Source: Gammaproteobacteria bacterium (GTDB lineage Bacteria > Pseudomonadota > Gammaproteobacteria > Coxiellales > Coxiellaceae). From it: a stretch of 9,396 bases of DNA. The notes under the pieces were generated by a model. That model was not told the origin of the DNA and did not search any database. It was given only the letters and a program-made list of their open reading frames with translations. The translations under genes were made by a program, and so were the position numbers. Location of the stretch: the NCBI GenBank assembly GCA_022600315.1, contig JAHZKQ010000085.1, positions 1-9,396 on the forward strand, read 5' to 3'. Of this stretch, positions 1-5,653 are shown piece after piece (positions within the stretch are counted from its first letter, which is position 1; every line of letters begins with the position of its first letter).

Positions 1-329
1 TGCAAGCTTAAGTATAAATTGCGTTCTAAGTTAGAGGCATCAATCACATTAACGATTAAATCGACTTTTTCTGTTAATAAATAATTACAAGCAATCCGTT
101 GATCGAGCGCGCCTTCACCATGCGGCACCGCCAGTGAATAACAACCCGGTAAGTCCACTACATTAATTTTTTGACTAGCCTGTTTGAATTCGCCGGTTTT
201 ACAATCAACTGTCACTCCCGGCCAATTGCCAACCCGCTGATGCAAACCCGTTAAAGCATTAAATAAAGCGGTTTTCCCACAGTTTGGATTACCGGCCAAG
301 GCGATTTGCAAAGGTTTATTGCCAGACAT
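1..329 (-). CDS. feoB: Ferrous iron transport protein B, N-terminal G domain (partial)
   Basis: FeoB is the inner-membrane Fe(II) permease with a cytosolic N-terminal GTPase domain. Only the first 109 codons are here; the gene runs off the left edge of the window. Translation from the ATG at 329-327 shows the G1 P-loop GNPNCGKT (residues 13-20), the switch I region NWPGVTVD with Thr40, the G3 motif DLPG (59-62) and the highly conserved stretch NVIDASNLERNLYLSL (94-109), all diagnostic for FeoB. The ATG directly abuts the feoA stop codon (TAA 332-330, zero spacing), so the two genes are almost certainly translationally coupled. The Shine-Dalgarno is weak and lies within the end of feoA. Expression should follow the Fur-controlled promoter upstream of feoA. 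The membrane domain and any feoC lie outside the window. Confidence 0.97.
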   Translation of the reverse strand, partial: MSGNKPLQIALAGNPNCGKTALFNALTGLHQRVGNWPGVTVDCKTGEFKQASQKINVVDLPGCYSLAVPHGEGALDQRIACNYLLTEKVDLIVNVIDASNLERNLYLSL

Positions 330-572
330 TTATTTCACTCGCTCTAATTTTAATAGGCCAGCCTCGGCTTTGCGCAGACTTAATTGATAGTTGCGCACTT
401 GAATCTGCACCGGATCACCCAGTGGGGCGTGACGAATGATTTGGATTTCGGTGTTAGGCGTTAGACCCATATCGAGTAAATGACGCCGATAGTCACGATT
501 ACCAGCGTGAAAACCGATAATCTTGGCATTATCACCAGGCTTTAAATCCGCTAATGTGAGGAATGCTGCCAC
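330..572 (-). CDS. feoA: Ferrous iron transport protein A
   Basis: FeoA is a small cytosolic SH3-like protein that acts with FeoB in Fe(II) uptake. The product shows the family pattern: LADLKPGDNAKIIGF near the N-terminus, RHLLDMGLTPNTEIQIIRHAPLGDP in the middle, and an RNYQLSLRKAEA segment before the C-terminus. I chose the GTG at 572 (80 aa, close to the usual ~75-85 aa). A longer frame opens at a TTG at 611, but that codon lies beside a Fur box and only ~8 nt after the predicted transcription start, leaving no room for a ribosome site. A weak Shine-Dalgarno (TAGG) lies about 10 nt before the GTG, and no ATG is available. It is first in a feoAB operon; the feoB ATG follows its stop immediately. 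Identity is secure; the start is less so. Confidence 0.94.
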   Translation of the reverse strand: MAAFLTLADLKPGDNAKIIGFHAGNRDYRRHLLDMGLTPNTEIQIIRHAPLGDPVQIQVRNYQLSLRKAEAGLLKLERVK

Positions 573-595
573 TAAAATTAACCTATTTCGGTAAA

Positions 596-610
596 TGAGA
601 ATGAATCTCA
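596..610. promoter_or_regulatory. Fur box downstream of the feoA promoter start point
   Basis: The site TGAGAATGAATCTCA is a 7-1-7 inverted repeat with one mismatched pair, matching the 7-1-7 form of the Fur recognition element. It begins about 10 nt downstream of the predicted feoAB transcription start, so Fe-Fur binding here would block promoter clearance. It forms a pair with the box at 661-675; together they flank the promoter. Confidence 0.8.
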
Positions 611-625
611 ACTAAATAGATGCCC

Positions 626-654
626 ATTATGGCCAATTGGTTCAAGATCGTCAA
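626..654 (-). promoter_or_regulatory. Sigma70 promoter of feoAB
   Basis: Read on the minus strand, a -35 element TTGACG (654-649; 5 of 6 consensus bases) is followed by exactly 17 bp and a -10 element CATAAT (631-626; 5 of 6). Transcription is expected to start near 619, giving a leader of about 47 nt before the GTG start of feoA. Fur boxes lie on both sides (661-675 just upstream of the -35, and 596-610 just after the start point), so strong iron repression is expected. Confidence 0.85.
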
Positions 655-660
655 GGGGAA

Positions 661-675
661 TGAGAATGATTCTCA
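661..675. promoter_or_regulatory. Fur box upstream of the feoA promoter
   Basis: TGAGAATGATTCTCA is a perfect 7-1-7 inverted repeat (TGAGAAT, one central base, ATTCTCA), very close to the Fur consensus core TGATAATGATTATCA. It lies 6 bp upstream of the -35 element of feoAB. Its last three bases are also the stop codon of the hydrolase gene, so coding sequence and operator overlap. Confidence 0.88.
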
Positions 676-1314
676 AAAATACTCGACAATGAGGTCCCTC
701 AGCTCAAGCAGCTTGCCGTGGAAAAAATGACTGGTATCTGGCATTCGCTTTAATACTACCGGCACTGGCGGCTTGGCGGCAAAGTCTTTAACCGCTTGTG
801 ATTCAACCACTTCATCTGCTTCACCTTGAATAATTAACCAGGGACAATGAATGTTAGTTAGCTCATTAAAATCAGCATGCGTCACCGCGGGCGCTACGGT
901 AATTAATTGTGCGACAGTTTGCTGATTGGCCACACTCGCGGCAATAAAACCGCCAAATGAAAATCCCACCAACCAAACTGGTAACTTTGGTAAAACTTTT
1001 TGAACCCACTGATAAATTGATAATAAATCTTCGATCTCACCGATCATCTCACCATATTTACCTTCGCTATTGCCTACCCCGCGATAATTAAACCGCAACG
1101 TTGCCAACCCTAATTTATCAAAACTGCGCGCCAATATAGTAACTACCTTATTATTCATCGTGCCCTGATATAATGGATGTGGATGACAGATTAATGCGAC
1201 ACCTCGCAGTTTACCCGCTGCTGGCCAAGTGGTTTTCACTTGCAAACGCCCAGCCGGACCCGGCAGATAAAATTCACTCTCAGCAGACGGAAATTGTTTT
1301 GGGACAGAGGTCAT
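673..1314 (-). CDS. Alpha/beta hydrolase, small COG2945-like family
   Basis: A 213-aa cytosolic serine hydrolase-fold protein of unknown substrate. The order of motifs fits the small bacterial alpha/beta hydrolases: the HPHPLYQGTMNNKVV segment (44-58, oxyanion-hole region), RFNYRGVGNSEG (74-85), the nucleophile elbow GFSFG with Ser119, the acid Asp167 in IIQGEADEVV, and the catalytic His196 in DTSHFF. The triad is therefore complete. There is no signal peptide or membrane segment. The ATG at 1314 has only a weak GAG ribosome site about 8 nt upstream. A poor promoter (TTGTTT 1374-1369, 17 bp, TAGTAT 1351-1346) is possible in the divergent gap. It lies upstream of feoA on the same strand, with no terminator seen between, so some read-through into feoAB is possible. 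Esterase, peptidase or other hydrolase activity cannot be told apart from sequence. Confidence 0.88.
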   Translation of the reverse strand: MTSVPKQFPSAESEFYLPGPAGRLQVKTTWPAAGKLRGVALICHPHPLYQGTMNNKVVTILARSFDKLGLATLRFNYRGVGNSEGKYGEMIGEIEDLLSIYQWVQKVLPKLPVWLVGFSFGGFIAASVANQQTVAQLITVAPAVTHADFNELTNIHCPWLIIQGEADEVVESQAVKDFAAKPPVPVVLKRMPDTSHFFHGKLLELRDLIVEYF

Positions 1315-1354
1315 GGTAATCTCACAAACATTACAAACGCCTTAAATACTAGGC

Positions 1355-1380
1355 TGAATCTTATCACAAAACAAGATTCA
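1355..1380. repeat. 8-bp perfect inverted repeat in a divergent intergenic region
   Basis: TGAATCTT (1355-1362) and AAGATTCA (1373-1380) are perfect reverse complements separated by 10 bp. They sit between the divergent hydrolase and lipoprotein genes and overlap the only -35-like element seen for the hydrolase. The form suits an operator for a dimeric regulator or a small hairpin; it lacks a T-run, so it is not a terminator. Confidence 0.45.
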
Positions 1381-1417
1381 AAATTTTATTTTTCAATAAC
1401 ATTTACCGGAGAAACCC

Positions 1418-1603
1418 ATGCGTTACCTAAAATTATGCTGCATCCCTTTACTTGCCCTTAGCCTCTCTGGCTGTATCGCGGCCGCCGTGGCCGGCGCGGG
1501 TGTTGCCAGCGGCGTGTATTTTGATCGACATTATAAGGTTGTAAAAAAAGATAAAACCAATAATAAAACATCAAACAACGAAGCCACTGTCAAAAAAAAC
1601 TAA
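1418..1603 (+). CDS. Small outer-membrane-type lipoprotein
   Basis: A 61-aa predicted lipoprotein. Residues 1-18 are a signal peptide with basic residues and a hydrophobic core, ending in the lipobox LSGC with acylated Cys19. Position +2 is Ile, not Asp, so the Lol system should send it to the outer membrane. The mature ~43 residues start with a small-residue stretch (AAAVAGAGVASG), then VYFDRHYKVV and a Lys/Asn-rich hydrophilic tail. The beginning of the mature part resembles BON-domain lipoproteins such as DolP/YraP, but no BON domain follows. The gene is well supported by GGAG (1408-1411) six bases before the ATG. It lies 46 bp upstream of the carotenoid oxygenase gene on the same strand, but that gene appears to have its own promoter. 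Function unknown. Confidence 0.85.
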   Translation: MRYLKLCCIPLLALSLSGCIAAAVAGAGVASGVYFDRHYKVVKKDKTNNKTSNNEATVKKN

Positions 1604-1615
1604 ATAATCTATAAT
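1587..1615 (+). promoter_or_regulatory. Sigma70 promoter before the carotenoid oxygenase gene
   Basis: A perfect -10 TATAAT (1610-1615) lies 17 bp after CTGTCA (1587-1592; 4 of 6 bases match TTGACA). Transcription would start near 1622, about 28 nt before the oxygenase ATG. The -35 element lies inside the last codons of the lipoprotein gene, so the oxygenase can be expressed independently of it. Confidence 0.6.
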
Positions 1616-1649
1616 GGCAATCTACATTTAAATTCCAAGGAGATTGTTT

Positions 1650-3011
1650 ATGTCTAATAATCCCTTCCTACAAGGTGGCTATGCGCCCGTCCTCGATGAA
1701 CTCGATCAAGATAATTTGCCCGTCATCGGCGAGCTTCCTAAGGACTTGCACGGCATTTATATGCGCAATGGCCCTAACCCACAATTTACACCGATTTCAT
1801 ATACCTTCCCATTCGACGGTGATGGCATGATTCATGCAGTGTATTTGGAAAATGGCAAGGCTCGCTACCGTAATCGTTTTGTACTAACCGAAGGCTTACA
1901 AGCCGAGCGACGCGCCGGTCGTGCCATTTATGGCGGCATTCAAAAACCGGTTATACCTGATCCAAAATTCGCTGGGGCAAATGCCGACCCATTTAAAAAT
2001 GGTGCCTTTGTCAGTGTCATCCGTCATGCCAATAAGTATTTAGCACTATTGGAAGCGTGCCCAGCCTATGAAATTAATCGTGAACTTGAAACCCTGGGTG
2101 AATGGACACTAAAAGACAAGCTGTTATCGGTCAACGCACACGGTCGTCTAGATCCAGATAGCGGTGATTTATATTTGTTTAGTTATGATATATTTAAGCC
2201 GCCTTATTTAACCTATTACGTGTTTGATAAAAACTTTAACCTAAAATACCAGCAAAATATCGATAAACCCAGAGCCTCAATGATGCATGATATGCTAATT
2301 ACCGAAAACTATGTGGTCTTTGTTGATTGTCCCGCAATTTTTAATCCCAACGGCTTTAATGATGGCAAAGCACCATTTTTACATTGGGATGCCACTCAAC
2401 CCACGCGCATCGGCATCCAAAATCGACATGACCCCAAGGCACCGATGCGTTGGATCGATACCGAAGCTTTCTTTGTGTTTCACTTTGCTAATGCCTATGA
2501 AACCGAAGAAGCAATTATTATCGATTACGCACATCACCCACAATTAAATTTTGGCCCCAATGCTGATAAAAACCGCCGGCCGCCGATGGCCTATCAATTA
2601 AAAATTAAACTTGATAGTGGCTCTGTTAGCCAATACCAGCTCGATGATCGTACTATGGAATTTCCCAGAATTAATGAAAGCTATACCGGTAAAGCGAACC
2701 GTTATTATTATGCTCCCATAAAATCTGCAGCAAGTTTCACGCAGTTAAAAAAATACGATACCAAAACCGGACAGCACTTAATCCATGAATTCGGCCCCCA
2801 TCATGAGATCGATGAGGCGGTATTTGCCTCACGGCAAAACTCAAAATCGGAAGATGATGGCTATATCATGCTATTTGTTTACGATCGAAAAAAAGATACC
2901 AGCGAGTTTGTGATTATTGATGCCAAGCAATTTAATCGCGCACCGATTGCACGAGTGCAACTACCACGCAGAGTGCCGCACGGCTTACATGGCGCTTGGA
3001 TGGCGGGATAA
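1650..3011 (+). CDS. Carotenoid oxygenase (RPE65/lignostilbene dioxygenase family)
   Basis: A 453-aa non-heme Fe(II) dioxygenase of the family that cleaves C=C bonds in carotenoids, apocarotenoids or stilbenes. All four iron-ligand histidines are present: His164 (SVNAHG), His213 (SMMHD), His278 (VFHFANAYE) and His447 (VPHGLHGAW). Other hallmarks are YMRNGPNPQF (37-46), the FDGDGMIHAV stretch (55-64), EFPRIN (337-342) with a likely second-shell Glu, and EDDGYI (401-406). Length is typical for bacterial members. There is no signal peptide, so it is cytosolic or peripherally membrane-bound. The start is the ATG at 1650, with AAGGAGA (1637-1643) six bases ahead; an upstream in-frame TTG (1644) lies too close to that site. 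No carotenoid biosynthesis genes are nearby, so the substrate may be host- or diet-derived or encoded elsewhere. Family assignment is firm; substrate unknown. Confidence 0.95.
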   Translation: MSNNPFLQGGYAPVLDELDQDNLPVIGELPKDLHGIYMRNGPNPQFTPISYTFPFDGDGMIHAVYLENGKARYRNRFVLTEGLQAERRAGRAIYGGIQKPVIPDPKFAGANADPFKNGAFVSVIRHANKYLALLEACPAYEINRELETLGEWTLKDKLLSVNAHGRLDPDSGDLYLFSYDIFKPPYLTYYVFDKNFNLKYQQNIDKPRASMMHDMLITENYVVFVDCPAIFNPNGFNDGKAPFLHWDATQPTRIGIQNRHDPKAPMRWIDTEAFFVFHFANAYETEEAIIIDYAHHPQLNFGPNADKNRRPPMAYQLKIKLDSGSVSQYQLDDRTMEFPRINESYTGKANRYYYAPIKSAASFTQLKKYDTKTGQHLIHEFGPHHEIDEAVFASRQNSKSEDDGYIMLFVYDRKKDTSEFVIIDAKQFNRAPIARVQLPRRVPHGLHGAWMAG

Positions 3012-3039
3012 GGGAAAATAAAGGGGCTTAGAAAAGACA

Positions 3040-3113
3040 ATGAGTGGCGATGTTCACCGTGTCGTTCAGCTTAGTCGAAAGTTAATTTACTTTCTCGAAC
3101 ATCGCACACTCAT
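3040..3113. repeat. Nested hairpin element, probable dispersed repeat
   Basis: A 16-bp arm (3040-3055) pairs with 3097-3113 perfectly except for one bulged base (A3106). Inside lies a second hairpin, GAAAGT (3077-3082) with ACTTTC (3089-3094) and a 6-nt loop. The inner left part, read on the minus strand (TTCGACTAAGCTGAAC and following), resembles the TTCGAC-AAGCTCA type of short dispersed repeat seen in many proteobacterial genomes. It lies 28 bp after the oxygenase stop. It may act as an mRNA 3'-end stabiliser, but it has no T-run, so it is not a classical terminator. Structure is seen directly; the repeat-family link is inferred. Confidence 0.6.
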
Positions 3114-3224
3114 GTGCATGTTTTTAAATTTACCATTAAAAAACTCAAAATGCCAGTTTATGACAAATAAATTACCCGATTACAGGAAATATTTTGACAG
3201 AATTTAATAACATTATCACGATCT

Positions 3225-4256
3225 CTAAGCGGCCGAAGAGAATGATCGAAGTTGATCATCACCGCCTTTTTCATCTTCATCAAGACCATGTATTTTTTCA
3301 TCCCCTGAATCTGTGACAACTTCGATTAACCCAATAGGATCTACTGGTGCTTGCCGCGGACGAAAAAAACTTAACGCATAGCGACGACCTATCGAAAAAG
3401 AATCAAGATTCAATCTATTTATATTCCGGCATGAATAAGTACAAACACCTAAAGAAATAACAAACAAAGCTGCAATTGCACCAACCTCTGCCGAACTAAA
3501 ACCTTGCTCACTCTGCGCTAGCAAGATAATGGTGACAATTGCCAGTAGAAAAGAACCTACACCAAGGATAAAACACATGTGATTTTGATCCCTCCTCTGC
3601 GTACTATTTCTCTCTAACCTCCCATAAGGTTTCTCATCAGGTTGATTTTTTTGCTCTAAGGAGAGAGCTGCTGCATCTTGCATCTTAGTGCCTATTATCT
3701 CAGTTGCATCATAAGCAATCTTGGCAAGATCCTCAAAAAACGGCTGTTGTACTATAGTCAATGTTGATTCACACGCCTTACAATTTGCTTCCTGTTTTTG
3801 CTCTCTTTGCTCTGTTATTTGCTTCATTAAATCTAAAATAATTGAAAATCTAGGCTCTGCACAGAGAATGCGACACCCAACAAGCCTATTGTCATCTTCT
3901 TTAATTTTTTTATTTGGCAGCTGCAACTCTTCGGGAAGTGCTGAATATAAATCTGCTTGACTAAAATAATACTCTGCAATAATTCCTAAAATATCATTCG
4001 GTAAAATGCCATTCGCAGCCGCCGAAAAATTAGCCCTTAAACCGGCCCTAATATTTCGATATTGCGCAGTCTCTGGAAAACGGTCTTGAACCGGATATTG
4101 CGCTTGAACTTGAAATGCTTGATTGGTCAATGCTTGCAAACTGCTGTGAAAAGCTGGTTCACAAATATGCACTGGGGCTTTTTCTTCTGTTTTAATTTCT
4201 GGTCCTTGCTCTATATCCGAATCTGAATCCGAATTTATAGGCTGATATCTGCTCAT
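3225..4256 (-). CDS. Orphan two-TM protein with F-box-like motif; candidate type IV effector
   Basis: I do not recognise a family for this 343-aa protein. Residues 8-20 are acidic with an SDSDSD run. LPNDILGIIAEYYFSQADL (85-103) fits the opening of an F-box (LPxEIL-x2-I-x2-YL-x4-DL). The middle (~140-205) is charged and probably helical, with Cys159 and Cys162 in a CKAC pair. Two membrane segments follow (~227-247 and ~257-277) with a short loop, so both soluble ends should face the same side. The C-terminus is acidic (319-334) and ends in SFSSAA, a composition common in Dot/Icm substrates. There is no signal peptide. The ATG has AGAGGA (4269-4264) 7 nt ahead. A PmrA-box-like repeat lies at 4317-4336. 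It is 82 bp downstream of the ABC ATPase gene on the same strand, without a visible terminator. The gene is solid; the effector role is inference. Confidence 0.85.
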   Translation of the reverse strand: MSRYQPINSDSDSDIEQGPEIKTEEKAPVHICEPAFHSSLQALTNQAFQVQAQYPVQDRFPETAQYRNIRAGLRANFSAAANGILPNDILGIIAEYYFSQADLYSALPEELQLPNKKIKEDDNRLVGCRILCAEPRFSIILDLMKQITEQREQKQEANCKACESTLTIVQQPFFEDLAKIAYDATEIIGTKMQDAAALSLEQKNQPDEKPYGRLERNSTQRRDQNHMCFILGVGSFLLAIVTIILLAQSEQGFSSAEVGAIAALFVISLGVCTYSCRNINRLNLDSFSIGRRYALSFFRPRQAPVDPIGLIEVVTDSGDEKIHGLDEDEKGGDDQLRSFSSAA

Positions 4257-4303
4257 TTTAATGTCCTCTTAAATAACAAAGCCAAATATAATTGTGGAAA
4301 ATG

Positions 4304-4336
4304 ATTCTAGCAGATAAATATTAACCTAATCTTAAA
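4304..4336 (-). promoter_or_regulatory. PmrA-box-like tandem repeat with -10 element
   Basis: On the minus strand, TTTAAGATT (4336-4328), two bases, then GTTAATATT (4325-4317) match the published Legionella/Coxiella PmrA box (cTTAATATT, N2, cTTAATATT) at 7 of 9 and 8 of 9 positions. Seven bases further on is TAGAAT (4309-4304), a good -10 (5 of 6). No -35 is visible; the box occupies its place, as expected for an activator-dependent promoter. Transcription would begin near 4297, about 40 nt before the ATG at 4256. AT-rich context makes chance matches possible. Confidence 0.55.
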
Positions 4337-4338
4337 TT

Positions 4339-5643
4339 CTACTGTGGATTCTCAAGGCTCAGTAAGCCGCTATTGTAGTCATAGGCGAAAATTTCGGCGT
4401 AGCGGCCCCAGTCGATGGCCACCGCTAAAACTTCTTCGGCAGCTTGTTCGGATAAATGGGTTTCAAGTTCGCGTAAAAATAATTCTTCGGTTTCTTTATG
4501 ATCGTGGCGCTCATCCAGCACTTTACGAATATGTTGCACCAGAGGTACATGCGTTATTAAGCTTTCGGCAAAAATCTTTTTGCGATCTAAAATGGTTGCT
4601 TCAGAAAGTTCTTTTCCAAGTGCCGTTAATTTAATATCGCCTTCAGATACTCTAGCAAAATGTAAAATTTCTACGACTTCAGTAATTGGGAATAAATCAT
4701 CAATCTCTAAGTGTAAGTCTTCTGCCAACTGCGGTAAATCGACTCGCTCATCGTATTCAGTGGAAGCCATGGTTTCAATAAAACCAGTGATCTCAGAGAT
4801 TTCCACTTTCGGCAACCGATAACCCAAATCGATGGTTTTAAATTTGGCTTGTTCAACCGGCACTGCCACACCAGTTTCAGCTCGCGTCATAATGGTGTAG
4901 ATCTTATCGACCAAGGCTTGATATTCTTTGCTATTATCATCACGCGGATGGGGTAAATCAACTTTAACTTCAGCCTGCACGCAACCGGGATCATGAGCAA
5001 ACACTAAAATACGATCAGCTAAATAAACCGCTTCATCGATATTATGCGTAACTAATAACACCGTTTTAATCTTGGTTTTCTCCGATTGCCAAATATCAAT
5101 TAAATCACCGCGCAAGTTTTCTGCGGTTAATACATCGAGCGCCGAAAACGGTTCATCCATTAACAAGACCTCTGGATCCACCACCAAAGCACGCGCTAAA
5201 CCAACACGCTGTGACATACCGCCGGATAATTCTTTTGGGTAAGCGGATTCAAAACCATCCAGACCCACCACATCAATTGCCTCTAAGGCGCGCTTACGGC
5301 GCTCTGCTCGGCCGATTCCTTGCGCTTCTAAACCCAGCTCTACATTTTCCAAAACGGTTAGCCACGGCAGTAAGGCAAAATGCTGAAACACCATGGTTAA
5401 TCCAGGCACTGGCTTTTGAATGGCCTCTTGGTGATATAAAACTTCACCGGCGGTTGGATGAATTAAACCGGCAATAATTCGCAATAAGGTTGATTTCCCC
5501 GAACCGGATTTTCCGAGTAAAGCAATAATCTCGCCGTCGCGCATTTGAAAATTTACTTTATCCAACACCAATAATTCTTGCGCCCCCGGCTTGGCAAAAG
5601 ATTTTTTAATGTTATTGATTTGTATTACCGCAGATTTATTCAT
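4339..5643 (-). CDS. ABC transporter ATPase, NitT/TauT type, with C-terminal AAA-associated domain
   Basis: A 434-aa cytosolic ATP-binding subunit. The N-terminal ABC domain (~1-255) has Walker A GKSGSGKST (44-52), Q-loop Gln87 in MVFQHFALLPW, signature LSGGMSQR (139-146), Walker B VLLMDEPFSALD with catalytic Glu164, and switch His200 in VTHN. The MVFQ-x4-LPWLTVLENV pattern is typical of nitrate/sulfonate/taurine-type importers. Residues ~265-430 (from KTIDLGYRLP through DWGRYAEIFAYD) form the extra AAA-associated C-terminal domain (AAA_assoc_C), normally found with duplicated permeases. The ATG at 5643 is preceded by AGAGG six bases upstream. A longer TTG-start frame (to 5682) would overlap the permease and is rejected. 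The gap to the permease stop is only 10 nt, so the two genes form an operon. Substrate unknown. Confidence 0.95.
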   Translation of the reverse strand: MNKSAVIQINNIKKSFAKPGAQELLVLDKVNFQMRDGEIIALLGKSGSGKSTLLRIIAGLIHPTAGEVLYHQEAIQKPVPGLTMVFQHFALLPWLTVLENVELGLEAQGIGRAERRKRALEAIDVVGLDGFESAYPKELSGGMSQRVGLARALVVDPEVLLMDEPFSALDVLTAENLRGDLIDIWQSEKTKIKTVLLVTHNIDEAVYLADRILVFAHDPGCVQAEVKVDLPHPRDDNSKEYQALVDKIYTIMTRAETGVAVPVEQAKFKTIDLGYRLPKVEISEITGFIETMASTEYDERVDLPQLAEDLHLEIDDLFPITEVVEILHFARVSEGDIKLTALGKELSEATILDRKKIFAESLITHVPLVQHIRKVLDERHDHKETEELFLRELETHLSEQAAEEVLAVAIDWGRYAEIFAYDYNSGLLSLENPQ

Positions 5644-5653
5644 GTTACACCTC

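Noticed and set aside
3194..3216. TTGACA followed by CATTAT on the plus strand
   Set aside because: The spacing is about 11 bp, too short for sigma70, and the only gene downstream is on the opposite strand.
4296..4310. Fur-like sequence upstream of the orphan protein gene
   Set aside because: Only about 10 of 15 positions match the Fur core and the symmetry is poor, unlike the two boxes near feoA.
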